This document shows positions 1-8,046 of a DNA stretch of 64,000 nucleotides, one piece after another; the first letter of the stretch is position 1, and the number at the start of each line of letters is the position of its first letter. The translations under genes were made by a program, and so were the position numbers. Under the pieces are notes generated by a model. That model had not been told where the DNA came from, ran no database searches, and saw nothing but the letters and a program-made list of their open reading frames with translations. The DNA is from Fontibacterium universale (lineage in GTDB: Bacteria; Pseudomonadota; Alphaproteobacteria; Pelagibacterales; Pelagibacteraceae). The stretch covers positions 1 through 64,000 of the forward strand of contig CBDEAT010000004.1 of assembly GCA_965236175.1 (NCBI GenBank). Reading direction: 5' to 3'.

Positions 1-311
1 TACCAGAAAATCGAGCGGACGATGAAAGGCATGAAGTTTCAAAGTTCAATCAAATTAGATATGCAGTGAGTGCCTACAAAAATAACTTAAATACACATCC
101 ATTTTATGAAGAATTCCGCACGGAAAGAGCCAAACAAAGATCAGGTAGATTAAGCGGATCAATATCAGGAATAAAATTAATTAAACATGTCCATAAATAT
201 TCAATTAAAGGAGACGATTACGTTCTTGGCTTAAAGAAAATTATCGAACAAAATTCTCTGCAAGATTTTGATAAAGCTAATTTATCAATTAAAAGATCAG
301 GTTCGATCTAA
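1..311 (+). CDS. Bax-like glucosaminidase, C-terminal part (5' end outside window)
   Basis: The reading frame is open from the left edge (first full codon at base 3) to a TAA at 309-311, so this is the last ~102 residues of a longer protein. The segment with NLNTHPFYEEFR, then a KYSIKGDDYV stretch, resembles the C-terminal part of E. coli Bax and related endo-beta-N-acetylglucosaminidase-fold proteins (SVSAY..NLNTHPAY..FR, GYSTKGKSY). The family is thought to act on peptidoglycan or related glycans in the envelope. The catalytic region lies upstream and cannot be checked. The stop codon overlaps the stop of the convergent deacetylase by 4 bp. Confidence 0.7.
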   Translation, partial: PENRADDERHEVSKFNQIRYAVSAYKNNLNTHPFYEEFRTERAKQRSGRLSGSISGIKLIKHVHKYSIKGDDYVLGLKKIIEQNSLQDFDKANLSIKRSGSI

Positions 312-1360
312 TTTCCATCCACTACAAATTGAAATCCTAACCAACGCCATTGATTATCTTTATCTAATAAAGAACAATTAATTCTGCCGGTTCTTGTTGT
401 AAATTTTTTATCTAAGTTAATTCTTATCCAATTTTTTTCAATAAAAGATATTTTCTTTTTATTCCACTCCCCACCATCATTTGCAAAGCAGTTAATTTTT
501 TCCAAATTGGTAATCTCTTTAAAAAATTCTATTTCAATTTTTGGAGGATTTTCTGATTTTGTAATAAATTTATTTTCTGGTTTGAAAGATTTAAAAGGAA
601 AAGGCTTGGTGTTTAATAATGTTAAAAATCTTTCTGGTTTTCCATAGTTTTCATTTACTGGATAACGAGGGAGTTCAAATAAATCTTTTGATTTATCAAT
701 AACGCCAGAGTGCTGACCAAAAGCTAATTCGTAATTAAATTCTTTTACAATTTTTTTAAAAGTAGAACTGTATTCACCAAATGGGTACGAAAAATATTTT
801 GGTCTAAAAGATAATTCTCTTAAAAAGTCTTTATGAGATTTTTCTAAATCTTCTCTGATTTCGCTTTCAGATTTATTAATTAAATATTCATGAGAGAAGC
901 TATGACCACCGATAGTTCCAATTTTTGAATTATGAATTTCACGCACCTGATCCCAAGTCATATAGTTGGGGTTATTGGCATTCACTTCTCGTGTATTAAA
1001 AAAAAGTATAAATGGAATTTTTTTCTCTTTTAATATCTTCCATCCATTATCGTAAAAAGATCTATAGGCATCATCAACAGTAATTAAAACCTTCTTAGAA
1101 TCATAACTTTTATTTTCGATAAGAATTTTTTTTAGCTCCTCAATTGAAATGAATTCAATCTTGTTTTGATTAATAATTTCTAGTTGTAAATTAAACTCTT
1201 TAAGTCTGACATTGGTTGTTGGATATTTATTTTCTTCAAAACGATGATACATTAATCCAATAATTCCTTTTTCATTTTGATATTCTTGAGAATTAACTGC
1301 AGAAAGATTAGCAATTATTAAAAAAGTAATTAAAATAATTCTTTTGATGAATATAGCCAT
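308..1360 (-). CDS. Exported polysaccharide deacetylase (CE4/NodB family)
   Basis: About 350 residues. The N-terminus, read from the ATG at 1360, is a good signal peptide (MAIFIKR, a hydrophobic run, then NSQ), so I prefer this start to a longer one at 1546 that would run far into tsaB. CE4 motifs follow in order: TVDDAY (motif 1), GGHSFSH (zinc-binding HxxxH, motif 2) and SYPFGEY (motif 3). The family removes N- or O-acetyl groups from surface glycans or peptidoglycan; the substrate cannot be told here. The C-terminal ~100 residues form an additional domain that I do not recognise. The start codon sits head to head with that of tsaB and the stop overlaps the Bax-like gene. Confidence 0.8.
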   Translation of the reverse strand: MAIFIKRIILITFLIIANLSAVNSQEYQNEKGIIGLMYHRFEENKYPTTNVRLKEFNLQLEIINQNKIEFISIEELKKILIENKSYDSKKVLITVDDAYRSFYDNGWKILKEKKIPFILFFNTREVNANNPNYMTWDQVREIHNSKIGTIGGHSFSHEYLINKSESEIREDLEKSHKDFLRELSFRPKYFSYPFGEYSSTFKKIVKEFNYELAFGQHSGVIDKSKDLFELPRYPVNENYGKPERFLTLLNTKPFPFKSFKPENKFITKSENPPKIEIEFFKEITNLEKINCFANDGGEWNKKKISFIEKNWIRINLDKKFTTRTGRINCSLLDKDNQWRWLGFQFVVDGN

Positions 1361-1907
1361 GAATTCTCGTTTTTGTTCGATCGATTTTACATTGGGAAGT
1401 TTAATACTAATCGTAAAGGAAAACAATTCTGACTTTGCTTTAGTTAAAGATAAATTCTCAAATAGTGAAAATTTTATAAATATTCTTTTAGATTTCTTCA
1501 AACAAAACAATTTAAAATTAGAAGATTTAAATTTTTTTATGATCAACTTAGGACCGGGTGGATTTGTTGGTCTTAGAAATATTTTATCTTCAATTAAAAG
1601 TATTGCTTTAGTTAAAAAAATTAAAGTGCTTGGATTTAATAATTTTCAGATTCTAAAGAGCACGATTAATGATCAAGATTATGAAAAAGTTGCCCTAGAA
1701 GTAAATAATAGATTTTATATTAAGGACATAAAAATTTGTGATGACTATTACTCAAAATTTACGGTGCAAAACGTTCTAGAAAAAAATAGTGATAAAATAG
1801 TTAAATTTTCAAAATTACCTAAATACACATCTAAGAATCTTCAATATATTTTGGATAATAAACTTTTTATTGATAGTAAATTGTTCCCAATTTATGAAAA
1901 TATATAA
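1359..1907 (+). CDS. tsaB: tRNA threonylcarbamoyladenosine biosynthesis protein TsaB
   Basis: A divergent TsaB (YeaZ) of about 182 residues, a non-catalytic partner of TsaD and TsaE in making t6A37 of ANN-reading tRNAs. Evidence: an N-terminal ASKHA-type strand (CSIDFTLGS) and the family block LGPGGFVGLRNIL, the counterpart of GPGSFTGLR. The C-terminal half is short and poorly conserved, as is usual for the family. ATG 1359 places the SID strand at the usual distance from the N-terminus; ATG 1347 and TTG 1344 are in-frame alternatives. The tsaE gene lies separately at 46169 in this window. Confidence 0.75.
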   Translation: MNSRFCSIDFTLGSLILIVKENNSDFALVKDKFSNSENFINILLDFFKQNNLKLEDLNFFMINLGPGGFVGLRNILSSIKSIALVKKIKVLGFNNFQILKSTINDQDYEKVALEVNNRFYIKDIKICDDYYSKFTVQNVLEKNSDKIVKFSKLPKYTSKNLQYILDNKLFIDSKLFPIYENI

Positions 1908-1937
1908 CAAATATATTTCATTTATTTGTTTTTTTTT
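1907..1937 (+). terminator. Rho-independent terminator after tsaB
   Basis: A perfect 7-bp stem ACAAATA (1907-1913) / TATTTGT (1923-1929), a 9-nt loop and a run of nine T at 1929-1937. It begins at the last base of the tsaB stop codon. The stem is AT-rich and weak, but placement and T-run fit intrinsic termination and separate tsaB from the miaB operon. Confidence 0.6.
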
Positions 1938-1975
1938 ATACCTTCAGACCTTCTAATATTTTGAGATTAAAATAA

Positions 1976-3313
1976 TTGTTAAAAAAATTTTATATAAAGA
2001 CTTTTGGTTGTCAGATGAATGAGTATGATTCTGATAAAATATCCGACTTAATGCAGTCTGTTAATTTTGTAAGATCTGAAACTTTAGCAGACGTTGATTG
2101 TATTATATTTAACACTTGTCACATTAGAGAAAAAGCAACTGAGAAAGTTTATTCTGATATTGGTAAAATTAAGAAATTGAATCGATCTAAAAAGAAACCG
2201 ATCTTCGTATTAGCAGGATGTATAGCGCAGGCACAAGGAGAGGAGATTTTTAAAAGAACGAACTATGTGGATATCGTTGTTGGACCACAATCTTACCACC
2301 GATTACCAGAACAGATTAAAAATTTTGCAGAAAGAAAAGAAAATTTTTCCGACACTAATTTTGAATTAATAGAAAAATTTGACACTTTAGATAATTTAAA
2401 ATCTTCAAGAAAATCTAAAACTTCTGAATTTTTAACAATCCAAGAAGGTTGTGATAAATTTTGTTCCTTCTGCGTCGTTCCTTATACAAGAGGAGCTGAA
2501 TTTTCTAGATCATTTAACAGCATTATTAATGAGGCAAAAAAATTATCAGATAGCGGAGTTAGAGAAATTGTTTTGCTTGGACAGAATGTCAGTGCTTATA
2601 AATTTGTTGATGGAAATAAAACTTATAACCTTGCAAAACTAATAGATGAAATTGCTAAAATAAATTCAATTCATAGAATACGGTTTACTACGTCTCATCC
2701 AAATGACATGGATCAAGAATTGATAGAAGCTTTTAAATATCAAAAAAAATTAATGCCGCAACTGCATTTACCAATTCAATCAGGTTCTAATAAAATTTTA
2801 AAATTAATGAATAGAAAACATACAAGGGAATATTATTTAGATTTAATTGCTAAATTTAAAGAAGCTAATTCAGAAATGGAATTTTCAAGCGATTTTATAA
2901 TTGGTTTTCCAGGGGAGGAAGAGCAGGATTTTCAAGATACACTTGATATTATTAATAGAGTAAATTTTATCAGTTCTTATTCATTTATTTACAGTCAAAG
3001 ACCGGGCACCCCAGCGGTTGATCGCGATCAGATATCCCTAGATATATGCAAAGATCGTTTGTTAAAATTACAAACTTTATTGGGCGATATTCAATTGAAA
3101 AATAGCAAACAACTAATAGGAAAAAAAACTGAAATATTAATTGAGAATAAAACTAAAACCCCAGGACAATTTTTTGGTAGAAGTAAATTTATGCATTCTA
3201 TTTTTTTTAATTCAGAAAATTGTAACCCAGGAGATCTAGTAGATATCGAAATTACTTCCTGCAATAGCAAAAATCTTTTTGGTGTATTACAAAAAGAAGA
3301 AGCACTTATTTGA
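1976..3313 (+). CDS. miaB: tRNA-2-methylthio-N6-isopentenyladenosine synthase MiaB
   Basis: A radical-SAM methylthiotransferase of 445 residues that adds the 2-methylthio group to i6A37 of tRNA. The N-terminal UPF0004 domain has its three cluster cysteines (C12 in TFGCQMNEYDSD, C48 in NTCHIREKA, C82 in LAGCIAQ). The radical-SAM cysteines are C159, C163 and C166 in EGCDKFCSFCVVPYTRG. A TRAM domain occupies the last ~65 residues. The start is a TTG at 1976. The TGA stop overlaps the ATG of the following phoH copy (TGATG at 3311-3315), a coupling arrangement. The last ~95 bp are part of a 550-bp tandem duplication. Confidence 0.95.
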   Translation: MLKKFYIKTFGCQMNEYDSDKISDLMQSVNFVRSETLADVDCIIFNTCHIREKATEKVYSDIGKIKKLNRSKKKPIFVLAGCIAQAQGEEIFKRTNYVDIVVGPQSYHRLPEQIKNFAERKENFSDTNFELIEKFDTLDNLKSSRKSKTSEFLTIQEGCDKFCSFCVVPYTRGAEFSRSFNSIINEAKKLSDSGVREIVLLGQNVSAYKFVDGNKTYNLAKLIDEIAKINSIHRIRFTTSHPNDMDQELIEAFKYQKKLMPQLHLPIQSGSNKILKLMNRKHTREYYLDLIAKFKEANSEMEFSSDFIIGFPGEEEQDFQDTLDIINRVNFISSYSFIYSQRPGTPAVDRDQISLDICKDRLLKLQTLLGDIQLKNSKQLIGKKTEILIENKTKTPGQFFGRSKFMHSIFFNSENCNPGDLVDIEITSCNSKNLFGVLQKEEALI

Positions 3314-3768
3314 TGAATATATCTAAAGTCTCTAGTTCGCAGATTGAAATTATTGAAAAAAATAATGATTATTTAAGTTTTTATATAAAAAATAATTTAG
3401 TTCTGAGCAAAATCATTGGTGAGTTTGATTCCAATCTTAAAGAAATAGAAAATGTTACCAATACAAAAATTAATTTAAGAGGGAATTTAATGATTGTACG
3501 AGGTGATTTAAATAACAGACAATCAGTTGTTCAAATTATGGACAATCTCATAGCGAAATTTGTAAATACGAACAGTATTGAGAAAGAAGACATCAAGACA
3601 ATCTTTGATGTAACCAAAATGAATAGAACAGAGTCAAATCCGAATTCAATTTACAGCGATAATGATGCTATCAAAACATCAAAGAAAATAATTTTACCAA
3701 GATCAGAGAAGCAAAAAATTTACGTTGATGCTTTAAAAAATCACAAAATTGTAATGGCATTAGGACCT
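3219..3768 (+). repeat. 550-bp tandem direct duplication, copy 1
   Basis: Bases 3219-3768 reappear directly after, at 3769-4318. Line-by-line comparison shows one difference: A at 3304 against G at 3854, a silent change in the miaB alanine codon. The unit holds the last ~31 codons of miaB and the first ~152 codons of phoH. It starts AT-TGTAACCC and ends GGACCT, and the copies abut without extra or missing bases. The length is not a multiple of three, so reading frames do not continue across the junction. Confidence 0.97.
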
Positions 3769-3789
3769 ATTGTAACCCAGGAGATCTAG
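3313..3789 (+). pseudogene. Truncated phoH copy (N-terminal part only)
   Basis: Starts with the ATG at 3313, coupled to the miaB stop, and matches the first ~152 residues of the full phoH at 3863. At the duplication junction the frame changes: after LGP the protein ends in six foreign residues (IVTQEI) and a TAG at 3787-3789, which is the miaB tail read in another frame. The break lies inside the Walker A motif GPAGTGKT, so no ATPase domain remains. Only the KH-like N-terminal domain would be made. It is a by-product of the duplication, or an assembly artefact. Confidence 0.85.
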
Positions 3790-3863
3790 TAGATATCGAA
3801 ATTACTTCCTGCAATAGCAAAAATCTTTTTGGTGTATTACAAAAAGAAGAAGCGCTTATTTGA
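3769..3863 (+). pseudogene. 3' fragment of miaB (duplicated tail)
   Basis: Carries the last ~30 codons of miaB (in frame from 3771, CNPGDLVDI onward) with the same TGA, now at 3861-3863. It has no start and cannot be reached by the reading frame entering from the truncated phoH. It serves only as the leader of the full phoH copy. Confidence 0.85.
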
Positions 3864-4318
3864 TGAATATATCTAAAGTCTCTAGTTCGCAGATTGAAAT
3901 TATTGAAAAAAATAATGATTATTTAAGTTTTTATATAAAAAATAATTTAGTTCTGAGCAAAATCATTGGTGAGTTTGATTCCAATCTTAAAGAAATAGAA
4001 AATGTTACCAATACAAAAATTAATTTAAGAGGGAATTTAATGATTGTACGAGGTGATTTAAATAACAGACAATCAGTTGTTCAAATTATGGACAATCTCA
4101 TAGCGAAATTTGTAAATACGAACAGTATTGAGAAAGAAGACATCAAGACAATCTTTGATGTAACCAAAATGAATAGAACAGAGTCAAATCCGAATTCAAT
4201 TTACAGCGATAATGATGCTATCAAAACATCAAAGAAAATAATTTTACCAAGATCAGAGAAGCAAAAAATTTACGTTGATGCTTTAAAAAATCACAAAATT
4301 GTAATGGCATTAGGACCT
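3769..4318 (+). repeat. 550-bp tandem direct duplication, copy 2
   Basis: Second copy of the 3219-3768 unit, identical except G at 3854. Homology ends after GGACCT at 4318, where the intact phoH continues with the rest of its Walker A motif. No microhomology is visible at the 3768/3769 junction. This fits either a recent tandem duplication or two overlapping contigs joined without merging. Confidence 0.97.
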
Positions 4319-4888
4319 GCTGGAACGGGAAAAACATTTTTGGCAGTTGCGGTGGCGGTTACTTTTTTATTAGAAGATAGAGTTAAAAAAATAATATTAT
4401 CAAGACCAGCGGTTGAGGCTGGTGAAAACTTAGGTTTTTTACCAGGTGATATGAAGGATAAAATTGATCCTTATCTTATACCTCTTTACGATTCTCTTTA
4501 TGAGCTTTTAGGATATGAAAAAATTCAAAGAAAAATAGAAGAGGGTATAATAGAAATTGCACCTCTTGCTTTTATGCGTGGAAGAACACTTAAAGATTCA
4601 TTCGTTATATTAGACGAAGCTCAGAATGCAACTTTCACACAAATAAAAATGTTTCTAACCAGACTTGGTAATAATTCAACGATGGTAATCAATGGAGACC
4701 CATCACAAGTGGATTTAGCAAAATCAAAAGAGTCCGGACTTTATGAGACCACAAAAATTCTTAAAGATATTAAAGAGATTAAAACTATAAACTTTGATCA
4801 TAACGATGTTATGAGGCATCCTTTGGTTTCTAAAATCGTTAAGGCTTATGATGATTACAAAAAAAAAGAGCCAAATGGTAAAAGTTAA
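3863..4888 (+). CDS. phoH: PhoH-family ATPase (full-length copy)
   Basis: About 341 residues, usual for the PhoH/YbeZ family of RNA-associated ATPases found with ybeY and miaB. An N-terminal KH-like domain (residues ~1-100) is followed by a P-loop ATPase: Walker A GPAGTGKT near 151-158 and Walker B FVILDEAQN. In E. coli YbeZ works with YbeY in rRNA maturation. ATG 3863 is preferred; a TTG lies one codon earlier. Because of the duplication this copy follows a dead miaB tail instead of a live miaB frame, so the usual stop-start coupling is lost. It overlaps ybeY by 14 bp. Confidence 0.93.
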   Translation: MNISKVSSSQIEIIEKNNDYLSFYIKNNLVLSKIIGEFDSNLKEIENVTNTKINLRGNLMIVRGDLNNRQSVVQIMDNLIAKFVNTNSIEKEDIKTIFDVTKMNRTESNPNSIYSDNDAIKTSKKIILPRSEKQKIYVDALKNHKIVMALGPAGTGKTFLAVAVAVTFLLEDRVKKIILSRPAVEAGENLGFLPGDMKDKIDPYLIPLYDSLYELLGYEKIQRKIEEGIIEIAPLAFMRGRTLKDSFVILDEAQNATFTQIKMFLTRLGNNSTMVINGDPSQVDLAKSKESGLYETTKILKDIKEIKTINFDHNDVMRHPLVSKIVKAYDDYKKKEPNGKS

Positions 4889-5342
4889 TTTAGTTATCGA
4901 AAATAAGAACTGGAAATCTAGATATCCTAAAGTAAATTTGTTTCTCACAAAAAGTATTAAAAAAATTTTATCATCCGTTTTTTCATCTCAAAAAATTGCA
5001 TTTGAAATATCCATTCTTCTCACGGGGACAAAAAATATGAAGAATCTTAATAAGAAATTTAGAAAAATTAATAAAGATACTGACGTTTTGTCTTTTCCTG
5101 CAGAGGAGAAAAATTTTTTTAAGAAAGATGTTAAATCAAATAAAAAAGTCTATCTTGGAGATATCGCGCTAAGTTATCAATATATTGAGGCGATTATTAA
5201 AAAACAGAATACAAGCTTTGATGATTACTTTAAAAAAATGTTAGTTCATGGGGTTTTGCATCTTATTGGTTATGAGCATGATTCATTTAAAAAATATAAA
5301 AAAATGAATTTATTAGAGCAAAAAATCATTAGAAATATTTAA
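4875..5342 (+). CDS. ybeY: Endoribonuclease YbeY
   Basis: A 155-residue metalloprotein needed for 16S rRNA 3'-end maturation and ribosome quality control. The zinc signature H-x3-H-x5-H is present as HGVLHLIGYEH near the C-terminus, preceded by the family strand DTDVLSFP. An in-frame ATG at 4848 lies deep inside phoH; I chose 4875 (MVKVNLVIENKNW), which matches family N-termini. It is encoded directly after phoH with a 14-bp overlap, the conserved partner arrangement. The hemolysin-like corC gene that often follows is absent; lnt comes next after 8 bp. Confidence 0.92.
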   Translation: MVKVNLVIENKNWKSRYPKVNLFLTKSIKKILSSVFSSQKIAFEISILLTGTKNMKNLNKKFRKINKDTDVLSFPAEEKNFFKKDVKSNKKVYLGDIALSYQYIEAIIKKQNTSFDDYFKKMLVHGVLHLIGYEHDSFKKYKKMNLLEQKIIRNI

Positions 5343-5350
5343 AACCAAAG

Positions 5351-6889
5351 ATGTCAAAAAAAAATATTTTTTTTTTATATATTTTTTTATTACTATTAGG
5401 TTCTCTATCTAGCTTTTCTTTACCTCCTTATAATTTTATTTTTATAAATTTTATTACTTACTCTCTATTTTTGTATTTAATAATTCTGTTTAAAGAACAA
5501 AGAGTAAAATTATCTAGCTTCTTTTTTTTAGGTTTTGCTTTTGGTTATGGATATTTTGCAAGCAGCCTTTACTGGGTGTCGCACTCATTAACTTTTGATA
5601 AACAGTTAACTTTTTTAATTCCTGTTGCCATATTCGGTCTACCTATTTTACTTGCTGTTTTTTACGGCTTTGCAGTAATCGCAATCCATTCTTTTATAAA
5701 AAGAGATTATGTGTTTTTATTAATATTTTCTATTTCCTTATCTGTATTTGAATATTTACGAGGAATATTATTTACGGGATTTTCTTGGAATCTAATATCT
5801 TATTCATGGAGTTTTTCACTGGAGAACATTCAAATATTAAAATTTATTGGCACATATACTTTTAACTTTTTTAGCATTCTTATTTTTTCAATTTACTTTA
5901 ATTCTTTATGGCCTTTGCAGTTTAAGAAAATATTAATTAATTCAGTTTTTTTATTTAGTATTTTAATTTCTAATTATTTATTTGGAAAAATTATTATAAA
6001 AAATTCAGAGTTGAATCAGTATAACGAAGTTAAAGTAAAAATAGTTCAGCCCAATATTGATATTGCAAAGACTTGGGGCGTTGAAAATGAGAATAGAAAT
6101 TTAATTTCTTTAATCAATCTTAGCAAAACTAATAAAGATGAAAAAACCTTAATTATTTGGCCCGAGGGGATGATCCAGCAAACCAATCCTAAAGATCTAT
6201 ATAAATATAAAGAGTATTTTAATAAAAATTTTTCTAAAAATCATTTGGTGATTGTCGGCGTAACTAACCCAAGCATTTCTAGTAATAAAATTAATTTTTA
6301 TAATTCCTTAGTGGTACTAAATAATAATGCTGAAGTTGTTAGCGTATATAACAAAATTAAACTTGTTCCATTTGGAGAATTTATCCCTTTTGAAAATTTA
6401 TTAACAAAGTGGGGATTAAAAAAAATCACATTTGGGTATAGTTCTTTCTCTTCAGGAAATGAAAGAAAAGAGATTAAAATATTTAATAATTTATCTTTCC
6501 TGCCCTTGCTTTGTTATGAAATAATTTATTCTGGAGATCTTAAACTTAATTCTAAAGACTATAATTTTATAATTAATATTTCAGAAGATGGTTGGTTTGG
6601 AGATTCAATTGGTCCTTATCAACATTTAACTCAAGCAGTCTTTAGAGCAGTAGAGCAAGGTGTTCCAATTGTAAGATCAACCAATAAAGGAATGTCTGCT
6701 TTTATTTCTCCAAATGGAAAAATTATAAATTCTTTAGAGTTAAACAAATCTGGATTTATTGATTTAAAATTGTCCTTTTTAAAAGGAAAAACCTTATTTT
6801 CTTTATTAGAAAACTATATTTTTTATTTTACAATCTTCTTAAGTATTATATTCGTTATTGCTCTTAGAAAATTAAATAAGAATGGCTAA
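5351..6889 (+). CDS. lnt: Apolipoprotein N-acyltransferase
   Basis: A polytopic inner-membrane protein of 512 residues that adds the third acyl chain to lipoproteins. About six hydrophobic segments fill residues 1-215. A periplasmic nitrilase-fold domain follows with the catalytic triad E272 (IWPEGM), K335 (YNKIKLVPFGEF) and C388 (LPLLCYEIIY). A last membrane segment lies near 485-505. It overlaps metK by 8 bp. A complete triad supports an active enzyme. Confidence 0.93.
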   Translation: MSKKNIFFLYIFLLLLGSLSSFSLPPYNFIFINFITYSLFLYLIILFKEQRVKLSSFFFLGFAFGYGYFASSLYWVSHSLTFDKQLTFLIPVAIFGLPILLAVFYGFAVIAIHSFIKRDYVFLLIFSISLSVFEYLRGILFTGFSWNLISYSWSFSLENIQILKFIGTYTFNFFSILIFSIYFNSLWPLQFKKILINSVFLFSILISNYLFGKIIIKNSELNQYNEVKVKIVQPNIDIAKTWGVENENRNLISLINLSKTNKDEKTLIIWPEGMIQQTNPKDLYKYKEYFNKNFSKNHLVIVGVTNPSISSNKINFYNSLVVLNNNAEVVSVYNKIKLVPFGEFIPFENLLTKWGLKKITFGYSSFSSGNERKEIKIFNNLSFLPLLCYEIIYSGDLKLNSKDYNFIINISEDGWFGDSIGPYQHLTQAVFRAVEQGVPIVRSTNKGMSAFISPNGKIINSLELNKSGFIDLKLSFLKGKTLFSLLENYIFYFTIFLSIIFVIALRKLNKNG

Positions 6890-8045
6890 ACAAGATTATA
6901 TATTTACTAGTGAATCAGTATCAGAGGGACATCCCGATAAAGTTTGCGACATTATATCGGACTCGGTACTTGATTTATATTTATCTAAATTTCCAGAAAG
7001 TAGAGTTGCTTGCGAGACTTTAGTTACTACAAATACAGTTGTGATTGCTGGCGAAGTAAGAGGGCCTGATATAAAGAGCGATGAAATTGAAAAATTAATT
7101 AGATCTAGAGTTAAAGATATTGGTTACGAACAAGAAGGTTTTCATTGGAAAAATTTAAAATTTACAAACTATCTTCATAGTCAATCACAAGACATAGCTG
7201 CAGGCGTTGATTCATCCGGCAATAAAGATGAAGGCGCAGGTGATCAAGGAATAATGTTTGGCTATGCCTGCACAGAAACAAAAGACCTGATGCCAGCACC
7301 GATAAGTTATTCTCACAAAGTTTTACAATTAATGTCAGAAGCTAGAAAATCTGGAAAAGAAAAATTTTTAAGACCGGATTCAAAAAGTCAATTCTCAGTT
7401 ATTTATGAAAAAGGAAAACCGAAAGCAATTTCTTCAATAGTTGTTTCAACACAACATGATGAGAGTGTTGATCAAGAAAAAGTTAAAGAAATTGTGCGTC
7501 CTTACGTTTTGTCTGTAATTCCAAAAGGATGGATGTGTGATGAGAAACATTTTTATGTTAACCCAACGGGTAGATTTGTTATCGGTGGACCTGATGGTGA
7601 TACAGGATTAACTGGCCGAAAAATTATTGTTGATACTTACGGCGGAGCAGCGCCTCATGGTGGAGGAGCATTTTCAGGAAAAGATCCCACAAAAGTGGAT
7701 CGATCAGCAGCTTACGTTGCAAGATATTTAGCAAAAAATATTGTAGCCGCGGGTGTTTCAGAAAAATGTTTAATTCAATTATCTTATGCAATTGGAGTGT
7801 CACAACCTCTTTCAATCTACATCGATTTATTTGATGGCGAAGATAAAAAATCAAAAAAGATTGAAGAAATTATTTCTAAAAATTTTAATTTAAGTCCAAG
7901 AGGTATTCGTGAGTTGTTAAAACTTAATAAACCAATTTACCAAAAAACAGCGGCCTACGGACATTTTGGCAGACAACCAGAAGACAATGGTTCTTTTAGC
8001 TGGGAAAAAACAGATTTAATTAAATATTTTCAATCAAAAGTATAA
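6882..8045 (+). CDS. metK: S-adenosylmethionine synthetase
   Basis: 387 residues, normal length. It makes SAM from methionine and ATP. Family signatures are GHPDKVCD at the N-terminus, GAGDQGIMFGYA in the middle and the phosphate-binding loop GGGAFSGKDPTKVDRS. SAM is used by MiaB, TrmB and UbiE encoded nearby, and AhcY (44869) recycles the by-product. The ATG lies inside the last codons of lnt, so translation is probably coupled. No riboswitch can be fitted because there is no untranslated leader. Confidence 0.97.
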   Translation: MAKQDYIFTSESVSEGHPDKVCDIISDSVLDLYLSKFPESRVACETLVTTNTVVIAGEVRGPDIKSDEIEKLIRSRVKDIGYEQEGFHWKNLKFTNYLHSQSQDIAAGVDSSGNKDEGAGDQGIMFGYACTETKDLMPAPISYSHKVLQLMSEARKSGKEKFLRPDSKSQFSVIYEKGKPKAISSIVVSTQHDESVDQEKVKEIVRPYVLSVIPKGWMCDEKHFYVNPTGRFVIGGPDGDTGLTGRKIIVDTYGGAAPHGGGAFSGKDPTKVDRSAAYVARYLAKNIVAAGVSEKCLIQLSYAIGVSQPLSIYIDLFDGEDKKSKKIEEIISKNFNLSPRGIRELLKLNKPIYQKTAAYGHFGRQPEDNGSFSWEKTDLIKYFQSKV

Positions 8046-8046
8046 T

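Noticed and set aside
1361..1546. Longer deacetylase start at 1546 on the minus strand
   Set aside because: It would overlap tsaB by almost 200 bp and place a 62-residue non-conserved stretch before a clear signal peptide; ATG 1360 is better.
3310..3789. Two functional PhoH paralogues
   Set aside because: The copies are identical over the shared part and the first lacks the whole ATPase domain; this is a partial duplication, not a paralogue pair.
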